DNA from: Taenia hydatigena
Taxonomy: Eukaryota > Platyhelminthes > Cestoda > Cyclophyllidea > Taeniidae
NCBI GenBank assembly: GCA_036345935.2
Contig: JADWOT020000007.1
Location: 1,860,308 to 1,924,307 of the forward strand
Length of the DNA: 64,000 nucleotides
Direction of reading: 5' to 3'
Shown one piece after another: positions 1-12,500 of the stretch. A program made the position numbers and the translations under genes. Position 1 is the stretch's first letter. The number at the start of each line of letters is the position of its first letter. The notes under the pieces were generated by a model that was not told the origin of the DNA, did not search any database, and was given only the letters and a program-made list of their open reading frames with translations.

Positions 1-3000
1 CGAATTTCGCACATTTCCTTTTATCCTCACCCGTACGAGCCTGTATGTGCCTCTTCTTTCTTCCAATTTTAGCCTTCAACTTACTGTTGTGAATGCCAAC
101 TTTATCGTGGGCAAGTGTTACGTCTTACCATGACCAGCCTCTTTTAATTAAGGTGCTTTCGCTTAAAGATATTCTATTTTGCCGTCAACTGCCTATGAAA
201 GGTTAGCTTTCATAAATTTAAAAGGGAACGAAGACCTTGACAATGCTGAAGTAAAGCTACATGAATCCTCTGAGCATTCGACTCCAATTCCTAAGTATTT
301 TTCACCTAAATAAGTTTGAAGATTCGAACGTTTGTTATCATTTCATTTAAGTTGACAAACGGACTTGAATGCTGGCAATGAGGCATTTGAAAGAAATGAT
401 GCACTTTGAATATGTGGAACTCGAAATACCATTATATAAGGTGATTCAGTGCAAAGCAAACCTTGCGGAGACCTTGTGTAGCAGTGGCTTTTAAGAGGCG
501 AAGCCACACAACTAGACCATTAGTATTCAATGACGCGAATGCGGTCAAGGCCGTCGGCTCATGAATGGCTGGGGAAAGACACTATCAGCAATCTCTGTGC
601 TGACCGTTTGAATGAAAATTTTTGCCTGATAGCAGTCATATGCATCCACTGCCTTTCAGCCGACTTGTGTCTCGATTTCATGGGAATCTATTACCAATCT
701 ATGAACACAGGCCTGCAATTAGTGAGTATCCAGGGTCGAACGAAGTAATTCAGACGTATCCGAAATTCCTCTACATCAAAAACTGTTTCTCTATCTAAAA
801 CAAGAGTTCTGAGATAACTGATAGAGTACTTAAATATTGATTGTTAACTTGCCAAACAGAGACCCACTTGCCTCGTTTATTCAACCAAGACTACAACATC
901 GGTTGGATTTAGGCGGACGAAGTAAGAATTGTCAGGGTCAACTAGTAATGGTGTTCCACCTGGGGTGTAGTGTAGGTTCTTCTCCTCCGGAACCCTAGTA
1001 ATATAGGGACTGGAACCACAGATAATCACTATTGCAGCAGACTAAAACAATAAGGAGTAAGTGAGTATCCACCTTCAAGATTGCCAACTAGTGCACAGAA
1101 TCGAAGTCAAAACTCCATAGACTGTAGCCTAGTCGATAGCAGGTGATGCTGGACTCACAACAAGAACAAGAGTAGGGCAGAAATTTTGCGTCTTGACATC
1201 AACGAAACTAAGATTTAAGCAGAATTTTCCTCCGAGAGGACACAATTCTACCGCTGGTGCCTAGAAATCCCAAGTTGCGTTGGGCCAGCTATTTTGACAT
1301 CTACAAACATGGGAATAAACCTATGACGGACAGCGACTTCTAAGGCCGCACTGCGTTCGGTCCATTTAATGCTGCTAACCTACCAGAGGCTTATAGTTGA
1401 ACGGAAGAATGTTTGGTTGCTCACCTGCGTAACCAATGTGAACTCGGCTTGGTGACTAGAGTAGTGCACACACTTGATTAGCCTGACCGTGAGGATGCGC
1501 ATCATAGGGTGAAGCTAGGGGTTCAGAGAGGATACGCGCTTTGCCAACTTTGTCAACTTCAACCTTCCTTTATCAAACAGCAGCAAGGTCATAATTATGT
1601 AAAGTAGCGCAGTTATTCCAGTGAATCATTGACAGCAAGTTGCGTAAAATGCGTTTATTATTATGAAATGGTGACAGCAGCCACATCATTTATTAGTTTA
1701 CGTAATGATGCAGTGCAAACTACAAGTGAGTCGGCAGTATCACGTCGCCTTCTTCCCTGGTCTAGCCCAGATGAGGCGCTACATTCCATCTGATCTAATT
1801 CTTTATCCGTCCTTTTTTCATTCAACGTAGGATATTTTTCAACATACAGTTAATCAAGTGGAATACTGCACCCATTTGTGTTGAGTCCCACCACCAAGTA
1901 CGGAGCTACATCTCTGGCTCCACATTTACTACCCCCACTTAATACATGAGATCCAACATTACTTGGATAGACTTGCGTGCGTGTAACATGGGTCGTTGCA
2001 CTTTGCTGTGATTTGGTGTCTTATACTCCCACTTTAGTTGCCATCATTCTAAAATGATGGCTTTTGATTTTGTTGAAATTACACGAATAGCGACGTGTCA
2101 ACTGAGACTTCAGAAGCAAAGCGAAGATTCAGATTCTCATTGCAATGCTTGTTTAATGTTCTGAGATGTAGATTTTAACTACGTAAGTTAATTTGCTGGT
2201 TCGAACGATTGAATTGGCGAAGGTGGAACTAAGTGGATTCGCCCTTTGAGTAAGTGCTTCTATATTGCACGTCGTTGCATCTGCGGTGTGAAGCATGAAG
2301 CGCAGACGAAAGCTATAGGCCTTTGACTCTATGACTACCTGACTACTGAGAAACGTGGCAATTGAGGAGGTGGTAAGAGAGAAAACATGTAATGCGAAGC
2401 AAAAACGAACGAGTAGAAAGGCATGATTTAAAAAACTTAAAAAACATATTTCAATATCTGAGCAAAACTGTTTTTAAGCACCGAGGTAAAATCATTCAAA
2501 TGCGACTGTTGAGACGACATGCATCGTAGACGAAAAATCAAAGGCATGGAAGTAGTAGAAAAGACTCACCACACCCAACCAGTGTTTTTACTTTCCCGAA
2601 TCTTCATTTTCTTTTTTCCCCCCCTCTCCTTCCCTCGCTCTTTGTCTCTATTCTAACCGAATCCACAATGCTAATTCCACTTGCGGTTCTCATCCGTACA
2701 ACAGCTAGCCGATTCGTGTAGCTGCAGGCGGCAGCGTTGGCATCATCCCCGCCACTACCAAATGCACTGACGGCAACAGCATCACCTATTCCAATGCACT
2801 AACATGCATCTTTGTCTGCACGCACGAACGCGCTGCAAAACGGGGTGGGTCGAAGCGATGTACATGCACGAAATGGTCTAAATTGGTAGGGAAGTAGATA
2901 GAAGGATAGAGGAAAGTGGGCAATGTTAACCGAAGTGTAAATAGGTAGTAGCCTAAATTACTTCGTTCAAATAGAAATTTATGCTCTACCATTGAGTAGA

Positions 3001-4717
3001 CCTCGTCAAAACTAATTAGCTAATTACACCTCACCTTGGTGGCGGTGAGAATTCACTAGGTGTGCAGGCCACTAAAAGGGTTAGCACCTGGGACGTCTCT
3101 TGTCGCCTCTTAGACAAGAAGCGACAAGTGAACACAAAACTCCTGACGGAACAGTTATCATTGGGAAAAACGAACTTCCATCATAGCTCTCAGTTCAATC
3201 AACTGCTGATAAATTATGGCCCTGCTTACTTAGTTTACTTGCTCAAAGGCTATGGAGGCCAAGGATTAGGAGACTAATCTCGTATCCCCTACACCCGGAG
3301 CTGTCGCAATTATGACAGGCAAAAGCCACTGAAAGTGAACCATCTCACCCCATCTATTTTATTAACTACCTTTATTCCCTTAATTACTTATGTGCTAATG
3401 TGTAGCACTCAGTATGCCTAACTTCAAACTTTCGTGCCTGCAAAGTAAGGATGATTTCCAAAAGGTATAACACCATACTTTGTTCGAGCGACTGCGAATT
3501 GTAATTTATTTGGCTTTGTTCCGTTGATCCATGTGATCGATATTTATGGGACCACCAAATTCACACATTTGCACCAACAATTTGGCTTCGCCGCATTGTA
3601 CCACACTATTTATGTGTTGGATAGTTGGTCGATAAAAACGATTAGATGTTGATGCATTGCACAGCACGTGCAAGGTGTATCGGACACGTTGAAAGCATCA
3701 CAGTTTACGCATCCTTCGTCCTTTTTAATTGAGCTTGCCTTACAGTATCGTTCCCGCCATCCAGTTATTCGTCAGTACCTTCCTTCTGATTCGTCCCTCC
3801 CTGCCTTTAAGCTTTTCATTCTTCACTTTCGACGCCTCCATCTCCATCTGCTCTTCAGTCTCAACCACTCATCCCACTGTTCTCGAAACGCCCAAGGCCC
3901 AAAACAGACAGATTTTATATGAATTATGGAAAAATTATGCCACTAACCCCTCCTTTTCTCGTAGTATCTTTTCTTCTTTCTCTTTTGACTCATTTGCGCG
4001 TGTCATTTTCATATCATTGCGTTCGGCACTCAGTGTAAATCACAAAAAAAGGAAAAGCTGTGATTACCCTCCTCGAGGGTAACGTTAAAATGAACTTATA
4101 CTCACTCCGCCGAGTTGATTCCTCCATATTTAATTTAATCAACTGATCAGATGAGCAAGTAAGTGCATCGATTATGTGAATCGATGAGGGGAAGGAAGAC
4201 ATTGAAGAATTCTTCGTCACAGCACTGTTCGAGGTCACTCGCCTTCCTCGCTCTTTTAGCCGAACGGGCACGTTTCTCTATATCTACGAAAGAATTGCAA
4301 ACATGCACGAGACGCATCCATTTATTAGCTTCATATGAATCTTTAGGGGTATGCAGCTGAGTCTTTTAATTAATTCCATATGCCGCAATATGCCGCCTCT
4401 AGGCTAAAGATTGAGGCTGATAGACGCTAAAAGCTAACTGTTTTGCCACCGTCGCCGGCTAACTCGCCATCAAAACATATGCGTGTCGCTTGCATTCGGT
4501 TCTTTCCTAACAGGTAGGTCTGGAGTAACTAGGTTCCTGAGTTGGTCTAGAGGTTCTTTTTAGGAAGTGCCATTGGAGCACTGCTTCGCCATTTTCTCTG
4601 TCCTTTACTTTTGCATCTACAAATTTTTAGTGTTCTAAACGTGAAGATAGATACCTGAATTTGTGAAGTGATCAATAATTTTGCAACTTCTTATGTTTTT
4701 TTATTGCTTGTGAAACC

Positions 4718-4757
4718 AATTATTTAAATGACAAAGGTAATTATTTAACTGACAATT
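4718..4757. repeat. Two-copy short tandem repeat, period 21 bp
   Basis: The 17-mer AATTATTTAA(A/C)TGACAA occurs twice, 21 bp apart, with one mismatch. It is a minor local duplication of no evident function. Confidence 0.7.
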
Positions 4758-5795
4758 GTGATGAATTGTGGTAGAGGAATGATTTAAAACTGTTGATTCC
4801 CAGTTTACCCTCATAGAATCCGCTCTTTAATTTCTCTATTCACAATGACTGATCTGCACATAGAAGCGCCTATTTTGTTTTCACTTTTTCCGCAAAAGCA
4901 GCTCATTTTACCCGTTCTTTAAATTGAAAAGTGGCATCCAGAGCAGATAAAAGTAGGAAAGGCAAACATTACTTGTAGAGGCACCAGAAAGAGCAGTAGC
5001 ATGCATATTTGGAATAAAGTATGCACAGTACTAAATAATGGCGATATTGCACGATGTTATTGCCATTCGTCTCATTTTTATACGTCGATGGATTGGGAAC
5101 TGATGCGATTGAGTGATGACGCTTTATCGCTACTGAATTTTGTTCTGTTGCTTTTTCCATTCCAACCTTTATTTGCATGATTGGCTTGAACATTCCTGAA
5201 ATTCAAATCACTACCTCATGCGCACTCACATTAATGATGATCAAGCTGGACCCACAAAACGAAGAGCGAAGAATCGATGGGTTTAGCTCTCTTTAATGGA
5301 TCACATCACACGCCCGGTAAAATTAGTGACTAAAAGTTTCGTTCACGTGCATTACCGCGTGTCCCTGCCGCAATAGTGCCTGTCAAGTTGAACTTTCGCT
5401 TAACTTACCCATATAACTAAATGAACTTTTGACGCTCTTGGCGCACATAAGTAAAGAGTAATGAAAGCGTCAGCTCTAGCTGTCAGGGGAAGAACGGCAA
5501 AGATAAGCGTAATGGAAATGTGCATGCCTATGTGTAAGTTCAAATACATGGATAGATCAGTAATTTCATGCCAAAGAAATCGACTATGCCTATGCATGCA
5601 TCACTAATGTGAAAACATCCTTAAAGGGATATCCTCACACAAACACATCAACAACGATGATAATTGCATGAAAGCAAACATTTACATACAATTATTCGAT
5701 TTTGCTAACGCATGCATTATTTTGTGCAAGCATGCGCAGTTAATTCTAAAAACGCGATGCACATTTGCGCATGCATATAACTTAAGAATAAAGAT

Positions 5796-5830
5796 TATGT
5801 GCATACACGTATGCATGTGCATGCATGTAT
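5796..5830. repeat. Alternating purine-pyrimidine tract (35 nt)
   Basis: Every step alternates pyrimidine and purine over 35 nt, with nested GCATGC palindromes and related RY-alternating, TGCATG-rich sequence just upstream. Such tracts can adopt left-handed DNA and are prone to slippage. It lies about 480 bp upstream of the transporter start codon. Confidence 0.75.
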
Positions 5831-6307
5831 TCATCACCGTAAATACTATCCCGAGAACACTGCGCTTCCAAACAGTAAGAAATGAATGTCTTCTATTTTC
5901 GTCATTTTTTGCCCATTTTCACATACTCGATTCCAAGTGCAATCCGGATTTATTGGTTCCAATTTTGGTAAGGAACACATTACCGCTGGGTAGTGTCTAG
6001 GCTTTTTCCAGAACCTCACCTTATGAGGCACAGACATTTAAGTGATTTAAGGGTTACGCTTTTAGCTCTACTGCGTGCTATTTTATGTCCTTCAGTTGAC
6101 ATTAAGTGGTTGTTATGGGCATCCACAATTAAACCAAAAGCTTTAGAATGTACTTTTACCCCATCCATTAGCCTGCCAAGTTGTGCTACTCAGTTCTGCT
6201 TCGTTAACGCCCAGAATCCATTAATAGGGCGAGGATACCCTTTAAAGTTCTCGGGCGCATACAATCTTTCCTAGAGCAACAAGTTCATTTAGATCGACGC
6301 GTGGAGC

Positions 6308-6550
6308 ATGGAAGACACTGAGCCTGAGGAATGTGTACATGTACGACCAAAACCAGGCGTTACGATGAATGTGAGTCGGCGGTTGCCTTCACCGGCTAAA
6401 CAGGCGTGTCAGAATCTTCAGAAGGTGTCTCGCAGAAGATTGTCCGAAGCATTAAGCTACAGTGATGTGGCCGGAGTTACTTTCGCCGTTCTTCTTGTGG
6501 CCATTGCTGTTGATATCATTTGCACCCTCTGCGCGAGAAAGCGCAAACGT
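6308..6550 (+). CDS. DUR3-like gene, exon 1
   Basis: Residues 1-81. A polar, arginine-rich N-terminus of about 50 residues leads into the first membrane segment (about residues 54-74) and then a basic stop-transfer CARKRKR. It ends in phase 0 at a GTAAGT donor. The N-terminal half before the helix has no family similarity I can see, so the exact start rests on the upstream in-frame stop. Confidence 0.75.
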
Positions 6551-9500
6551 GTAAGTTTTAGAGGTGTTGCTATTCCATTTATGAAGATCTATACCAACGT
6601 GACTGAACCATTTTATTCAAATCAGCTACTCGTTGGTTGCCTTAATGGAGCTGTCGCTTTGAATAACAGTTTTGTTTGCCATTTATGGACAAAAATCATT
6701 CTAGGGTAATTCCGATGTCAGATTGGTTTTGTTATGGCCTCCCATCCTGGCGATTGTCTGCCGCTATTTTTGCCATCCAATCTTTAGTGCGTTAGTCTTT
6801 GACCATCAAAAAAGCATGGAAACCATTTTTCGCTATAGCACTTAGGGTTGCTAGACCTATTCGTTCCATGCCCCTTAAATATTTACCTGAGCAAAGTGTT
6901 AATTTCTGCTGTGCAGTATTCGCGTGTGATTTTGACAAAATGGTGAGATTTATGTGTAGCTAGGCCTTTTACTTATATTGCGAACCAACCAAAGTGTAGT
7001 GCGCGTGACATTTGGTGCTTGTGTCTGATTAGTTTTCATAGGAGCTAACAAGCGAATAAAATACTTCTACCTTCGGGGTTATAAGAAATCCCTCTTATGG
7101 AAAATTGGGCTTTAGTGTCCTAATGTGCAAGCATCGTTTGCATTCAGGTGCACAAATTATCCCTTTTGCTTCAAACATAGGGCTGAGTGTTCCATAATTA
7201 GAAGGATTTGCGCATGACCAAATTTTCCAGTGCCACTTCGCAGTCTTGTCTGCATCTACCAGGTGTGCTCGTATAGCAGTTCAACAAGTTCGCTTTTCTT
7301 CTAGACGAAGCTGCAAAGAGACTCTTGCAGCAGTTCCGATAGGCCACACAAACTCGGCATTGTCATTGCCTCCTTCGTGGTACAAATCACATGGCCGACG
7401 ACAATTTTGGACGCTGTGAGAAACACGGAACTGGTAGGACAACATCATTATTCAGCGACCTTTTACTTGACCTAGGTCACATTTTATCCAATCGCCAGGA
7501 CCTTGACTTTTCTAATGCTAGCCGACCAGAAAACTTAATTTTGTCAACGGCTGCCGCTCTAGAAACCATTACTTTGATACCTATCTGAGATAATACTTTA
7601 ACTTAAAGGCCAATAACTTGACGCGCTGACATTTAATATCTGGTTCTAGAGGTTGGTCCTTATGAAAGCATCGGTTTAGCATTGGACATTAGAAATACTA
7701 TGATTTCGGTGCCACGAATTCATAAAATACTAAGCGTTTGGGTGGTTCGAATTGCCTAATTATGCTGCAATTTTGATATCGTCTCTAGAATTTGCTAGCT
7801 GTTGGCAGAGAGTTAAAATTTACAAAGTCATCGTAACATTTTTAATACCCCTGTATGATGGCGTAGTATGCAACGCTTACATTAGGGCCTAGCTATTGCA
7901 TTCAAGGTGGAAGGGCTGCAAGGAGAAATTATAATTTTGAGGTGATTCATACAGTCGGTCGGGTCGAATCGCTTTGCCGCGTAGCCATCAGCACATCACA
8001 TCCAAACTAAATGCTACTTTATCATCGTGCCATGTTTTCATAGGGTTGAGGTGTCAAAAAATATCAGTCTCTTTAAACAATAGACATCCGGTACTCGCTT
8101 TGACATTCGAAGACAGGGCTTAATCGACTAGTATATGGCGCTCGGCTCGGTACAGTCTGTTAGCATACACAGGCACCACATGTATGTTATAATGACGGCC
8201 AACGCATTAATACTATGAACAGCTCAAGAGTGTAGCCTCACTTATGGATTTAGTACGGCATTGCCGGTAGCAAATACACGCCAGCAAGCTGTGCGCTGGT
8301 TCACACCATCTTCGTGCTGCTGCTCTTGGAATTTCGTACCAAGGCGCCTGGAGCCCACACCATTGCTCAATTCGTTGGCCATCGCTTCGGCTTGTTTGCC
8401 CACATTCTCACCATCACCGTTAGCCTCCTCACCAGCTTATACACCCTCACCGTCAACATCACCGGTAAGCAACACTTATCTTACTACATACGTTTCGTCG
8501 GCGTTCACACAGAATGGCCTGCATTAATTCTGTCCCCTTCCCTTTGGCAGAAGGTTCAATGGTTTTGAAGGCCGTAACCAAGAATGCAAGCGAGACCGTC
8601 ATCGCATCCATAGTCTTCATTCTAGTTGGTGCCCTGTTGGTGGTGGCGCGGCGCAGAAGCTACAGTCCCATCATCTACACCATTGCTATCACCATCCTCC
8701 TCATTTGTGCCATTCTCATATTCAGTGTGCTGCATGTGCCAACATCCTTAGCACTTGGTATGCTCCTTTCATGACTGACGTTGCAATGTCGTCTCCAAAG
8801 CAAATGAGGTTTGGCTGTTATTGACTTATCTATGCAAAACGCATATTCGCATGTGATATCGGTTTGGAAGATTAATGATGTTCTGAACATGATGGTTAAG
8901 TAGATTCATGGTGATAGGGTGCAGATCGTGCAGGCTTTTATGCATGAAACGAAAGTAAATTAGACTGGAAATGCAAAAAAGCTTTGTCTTGTCATCAAAA
9001 TCTTGTGACAGCTTTTTTGTGAGAGGGTGATTTTATTAACGTGGCTGAGATATTGCGCAGCAATGACATCGGATGCTGAGATGAAGACAGAGACGGAAAC
9101 GCAACAAGGCCGCACCTTCATGGATGGACTAAAATGGCCAACTAAATTTCAAGGCAACTGAATTTAATAGCCTATAAAAGATAAAGCGCAGTAATGCAGA
9201 CTCACTTGCATAAAATAAGCAAAGTGGAAACAATTGCATCAAAAAGGCAGTCGCCTTATGTTGAAAGCTTTTTCGCTCAAAACACAAGTTCGCCGATTTG
9301 CTCAAATCCAACGTGCAAAAACTAAGCATAGAGATCCTCGCGAAAACCGCGCGAAAGTGTTGTTAAGTTTATGCTCACTTGTAGTAAATAAGTTGCATTA
9401 CGTCTGTGCTGTTGGCAGAAAATCAACTGATCTTAGTCATTTTGCCATTCATCAACAAGTGTGCCATGGAAGGCAGAACAAATTGCCTAATTACTTAATT

Positions 9501-12500
9501 ATATGGCTCGACACCTTTCGTGCTCACAACCTGAGTACAAATGCTTTCCCTTACGTATAGCGCACTCATGAGTAGGCTAGTTATTACTTACAAGCGAAAG
9601 CAATACAGTTTAAATCAGTCGAATTTTAAAAACAAGGCCGATGAAGCCAAGGAATAATATGGTTAAAGTTAAAACCAAGGCTGCATTTTGGAATAGAATG
9701 CAACAACTTAAGTAGGACAGGTGAACTTGTATAACACATTGCCATAATCAGTAATCCTGATGCATCATGGAGTCGTGAGTGACTGTAGTGTCACCTAAAT
9801 TCGACTGATGGTGTTGATTTTTGGGCATAATTTTGAGCTGCATTGTAGGCAACATGGACAGCTTCTACAAGTTATTAAGGTGCTACAATAAATTAGACTA
9901 TGGGATTGGGGATTCCATGACCAATGGATTCGGTGGCAGAATCCTCAGCGATAGCCTCATTAGCTTTGCTCGTAAGTCGGCGCATTCGCATCACCCCTTG
10001 GTCCCTTTCATGTCCTAGCTGTGGCTTTCACTATCCACCCATTAATAGGTTATGAAAATTACTTTGCTTAATATCATTCTCTAGATCACATGGTGCGGGT
10101 CCTGCTCGATCAAGCGCTATGGGAGACTTCAGTCAGCTTTCCACCAAACCATGGAGTACTTGGTCTACTTCTGGCCATCATCATGGCCTTTTGCATTCCA
10201 TTTGCACTCAGTGTGGTCTGTGGTTTGGGTTTTCGAGCACTGGAGTCAGCTTTCTTCAACGCAGCTCTTCTTGACAAAGGGCAAAAGGCACACGGCAAGT
10301 CTTTAATTCCTTAGTCGTACCAGTCGCGATTTAACATTTCCAGAACAAATTGCAGACCGACTTGGATTTTGTGATTAGATGATTTATTAGTTTATTATAC
10401 CTGTAAAAGTTGCGTTTTTTAATTTAGTGGAAATTAATACACGCTTTGAACATGTTGAATGTAATGAGTTTTCACTCTGGAAAACAAAATGCTTTGCAAT
10501 ATTGGAACATCGTATCATTGCACTGACTGGCTGACTGGATCCCATCGCAGCCTCATCAACAGCATGCTGTTGTAGGTCTTGTAATTTTTGCAACTCCGAT
10601 ACACCTGCTGGGCAAGAGCGGCATTTGGGTCATTTTCGTCGTGCTTCTCCTGCTCCTCGTGACCTCTTGCACGTTCAGCATTGTCGGCGCTTCATCAGTC
10701 CTGTATCACGATGTCTTCGCAGAGTACATTCGAGTGAGCTCTATCCAAATCAATTTCTTGGTAATCTCTGATACCTCCGCCAAAATTTGGCAATAAGTCC
10801 ATTAGGCACTGCACGACAGATTGACCAAAAACAAGTTCTTAGGTCTGCATAAATCATTGAAAAATTGTTGTGCACCAAAGAGAAGACAAGATGACTCTAT
10901 GACACTCAAATGCTGTGCGTGATTCACTGAATTCTCCGGTTTGTCTATTCTCTCTTCAGCCCTTCAAAAAGCAGGTAGACAAAGCAAATTGTCTGCTCTG
11001 TGGCAGGCGACGTGATCATCTCGCGAGCCGACGGAACATCTGTCGCTGTCGCAGCATGCTCGAATGTGCGGCATGTCACAGTGATACCTGGTACGACTGC
11101 AAGTAATGGCTGATAATTATGTCAAAGTAATTTGCTGACATGACAGCTATAAAATACCAAATCATGGATTAGTTAAACAGAGCCGATGACTGGCTATTTG
11201 AACGAATTCTGTCGTTAAGTATTCTACCATTTAAATACGCTCATGCTCAATGCATAATCGGGTAACGATCACCATCTTTCTGAGGGAATGCGAAAATTCA
11301 AGGCAAAACTAGGGCTAAGTGATAAGTGCTTGAACCAAATAACAAACTAACGAAATGTTTCCATTTTCACGGAAAAATGCAGCTCATGTAGTATGACAAA
11401 CTAAAATAATGTAAACTTGAAGATTGCTAGGTCTACCAGTTCCATCATCATGCTACAAGAAATACTGGCCACAATTTGCAGTCTTCTGAGCTAACATACT
11501 ATAAATCGAACAAGAGTTCGACAATCTGGCTGTGCATTTCCTTCGCATCATGAATTTGATAATGTTTGCACAGAGTTGGCTAGACATGGGCTTTTCTTGC
11601 TGACAACACACACTGACGCTCAAAATTGGCATTAGTGACAAAAATTTTGGCACGATAGTAAGGCCACTCTTTTCTCGCCCCTTTGTTTTGACAGGATCAA
11701 GGAGGAATGCAGCACCAGACCTGCCATAACACTGGTGTATGGCTGTCAGACACACGGTGCATATCGTGCCTACATGGACGAGATGTCGAGAAGCGAGCTA
11801 CCGATTGCCTTTACTGTGACGGCATGCATGATACCAGCATTCATTATGTTCTCGGAAATAGAGGTATGCACATAACCCTATTCTTTTAGGGTCATGTAGT
11901 TCTGGTACCAGATTGGCTGATGCCCCACCAACGCAGCACAATGTGACTGCGATGCACTATTTCCATCCACTCGATAACTTAACAGGTTATAATAGCAAAT
12001 TTGAATGACTGATTCCATTTGGTGAAATACGATTTTACATAGAAGGGCGAACAGATAAGCGGATACGGCCAAATAGGTCCTTGGCGAGAATAATCGGTGA
12101 TGTGGTGATTGCCTGAATGCGGTCAACAAGTCATTTATGAGCGCATTTAAAGGGCACACATTAAGAGGAATATCAACTTCAACGTATTTAGCTGGGAGTA
12201 ATGTTAGGTGTTTCGCACTAAGCGATGTTAGCATCGCAAGTCCCCTCTTAAATCGCACTCGATTTAGGATTTCAGGTCCGCACATGGTTTTTCTGTTCAT
12301 AATACAAACAAACATCCCCATTTAATCTATCAAACAAGACGACTTTTAAAATGCCTGAACTAATTTCGCTGCTTGAAAACGGTGGCTCAACTAATCTAAT
12401 ATGCTTTTTAACCTATCATCTATGCACTCCCGGTTTAGCTAGCTGCAATGTCCCGTTGTAGTAAACGCTGACTCGCCAAATGCATTCATTGCCTCTGCGC

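Larger units (their letters stand above)
1..6289. other. Long stretch without a supportable gene
   Basis: I find no exon with recognisable protein similarity or convincing splice-site pairs here. Open frames are short and lack biased composition. Visible structure is limited to a pyrimidine-rich tract near 2600-2650, pyrimidine-rich sequence around 3720-3870, a two-copy 21-bp tandem at 4718-4757 and an alternating purine-pyrimidine tract at 5796-5830. The stretch lies upstream of the transporter gene and presumably includes its promoter, but I see no clear TATA or initiator element. Confidence 0.5.

Noticed and set aside
530..748. Short plus-strand open frame at the window start
   Set aside because: Only 72 codons, with no similarity, no splice context and no conservation within the window.
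2188..2205. GGTTCGAAC, resembling a tRNA B-box (similar ones near 7744 and 27248)
   Set aside because: No matching A-box at the right distance, and no acceptor or anticodon stem can be folded around any of them.
11878..12321. 147-codon minus-strand open frame within transporter intron 9
   Set aside because: No domain, compositional bias or splice context, and its length is within chance for a window of this size.
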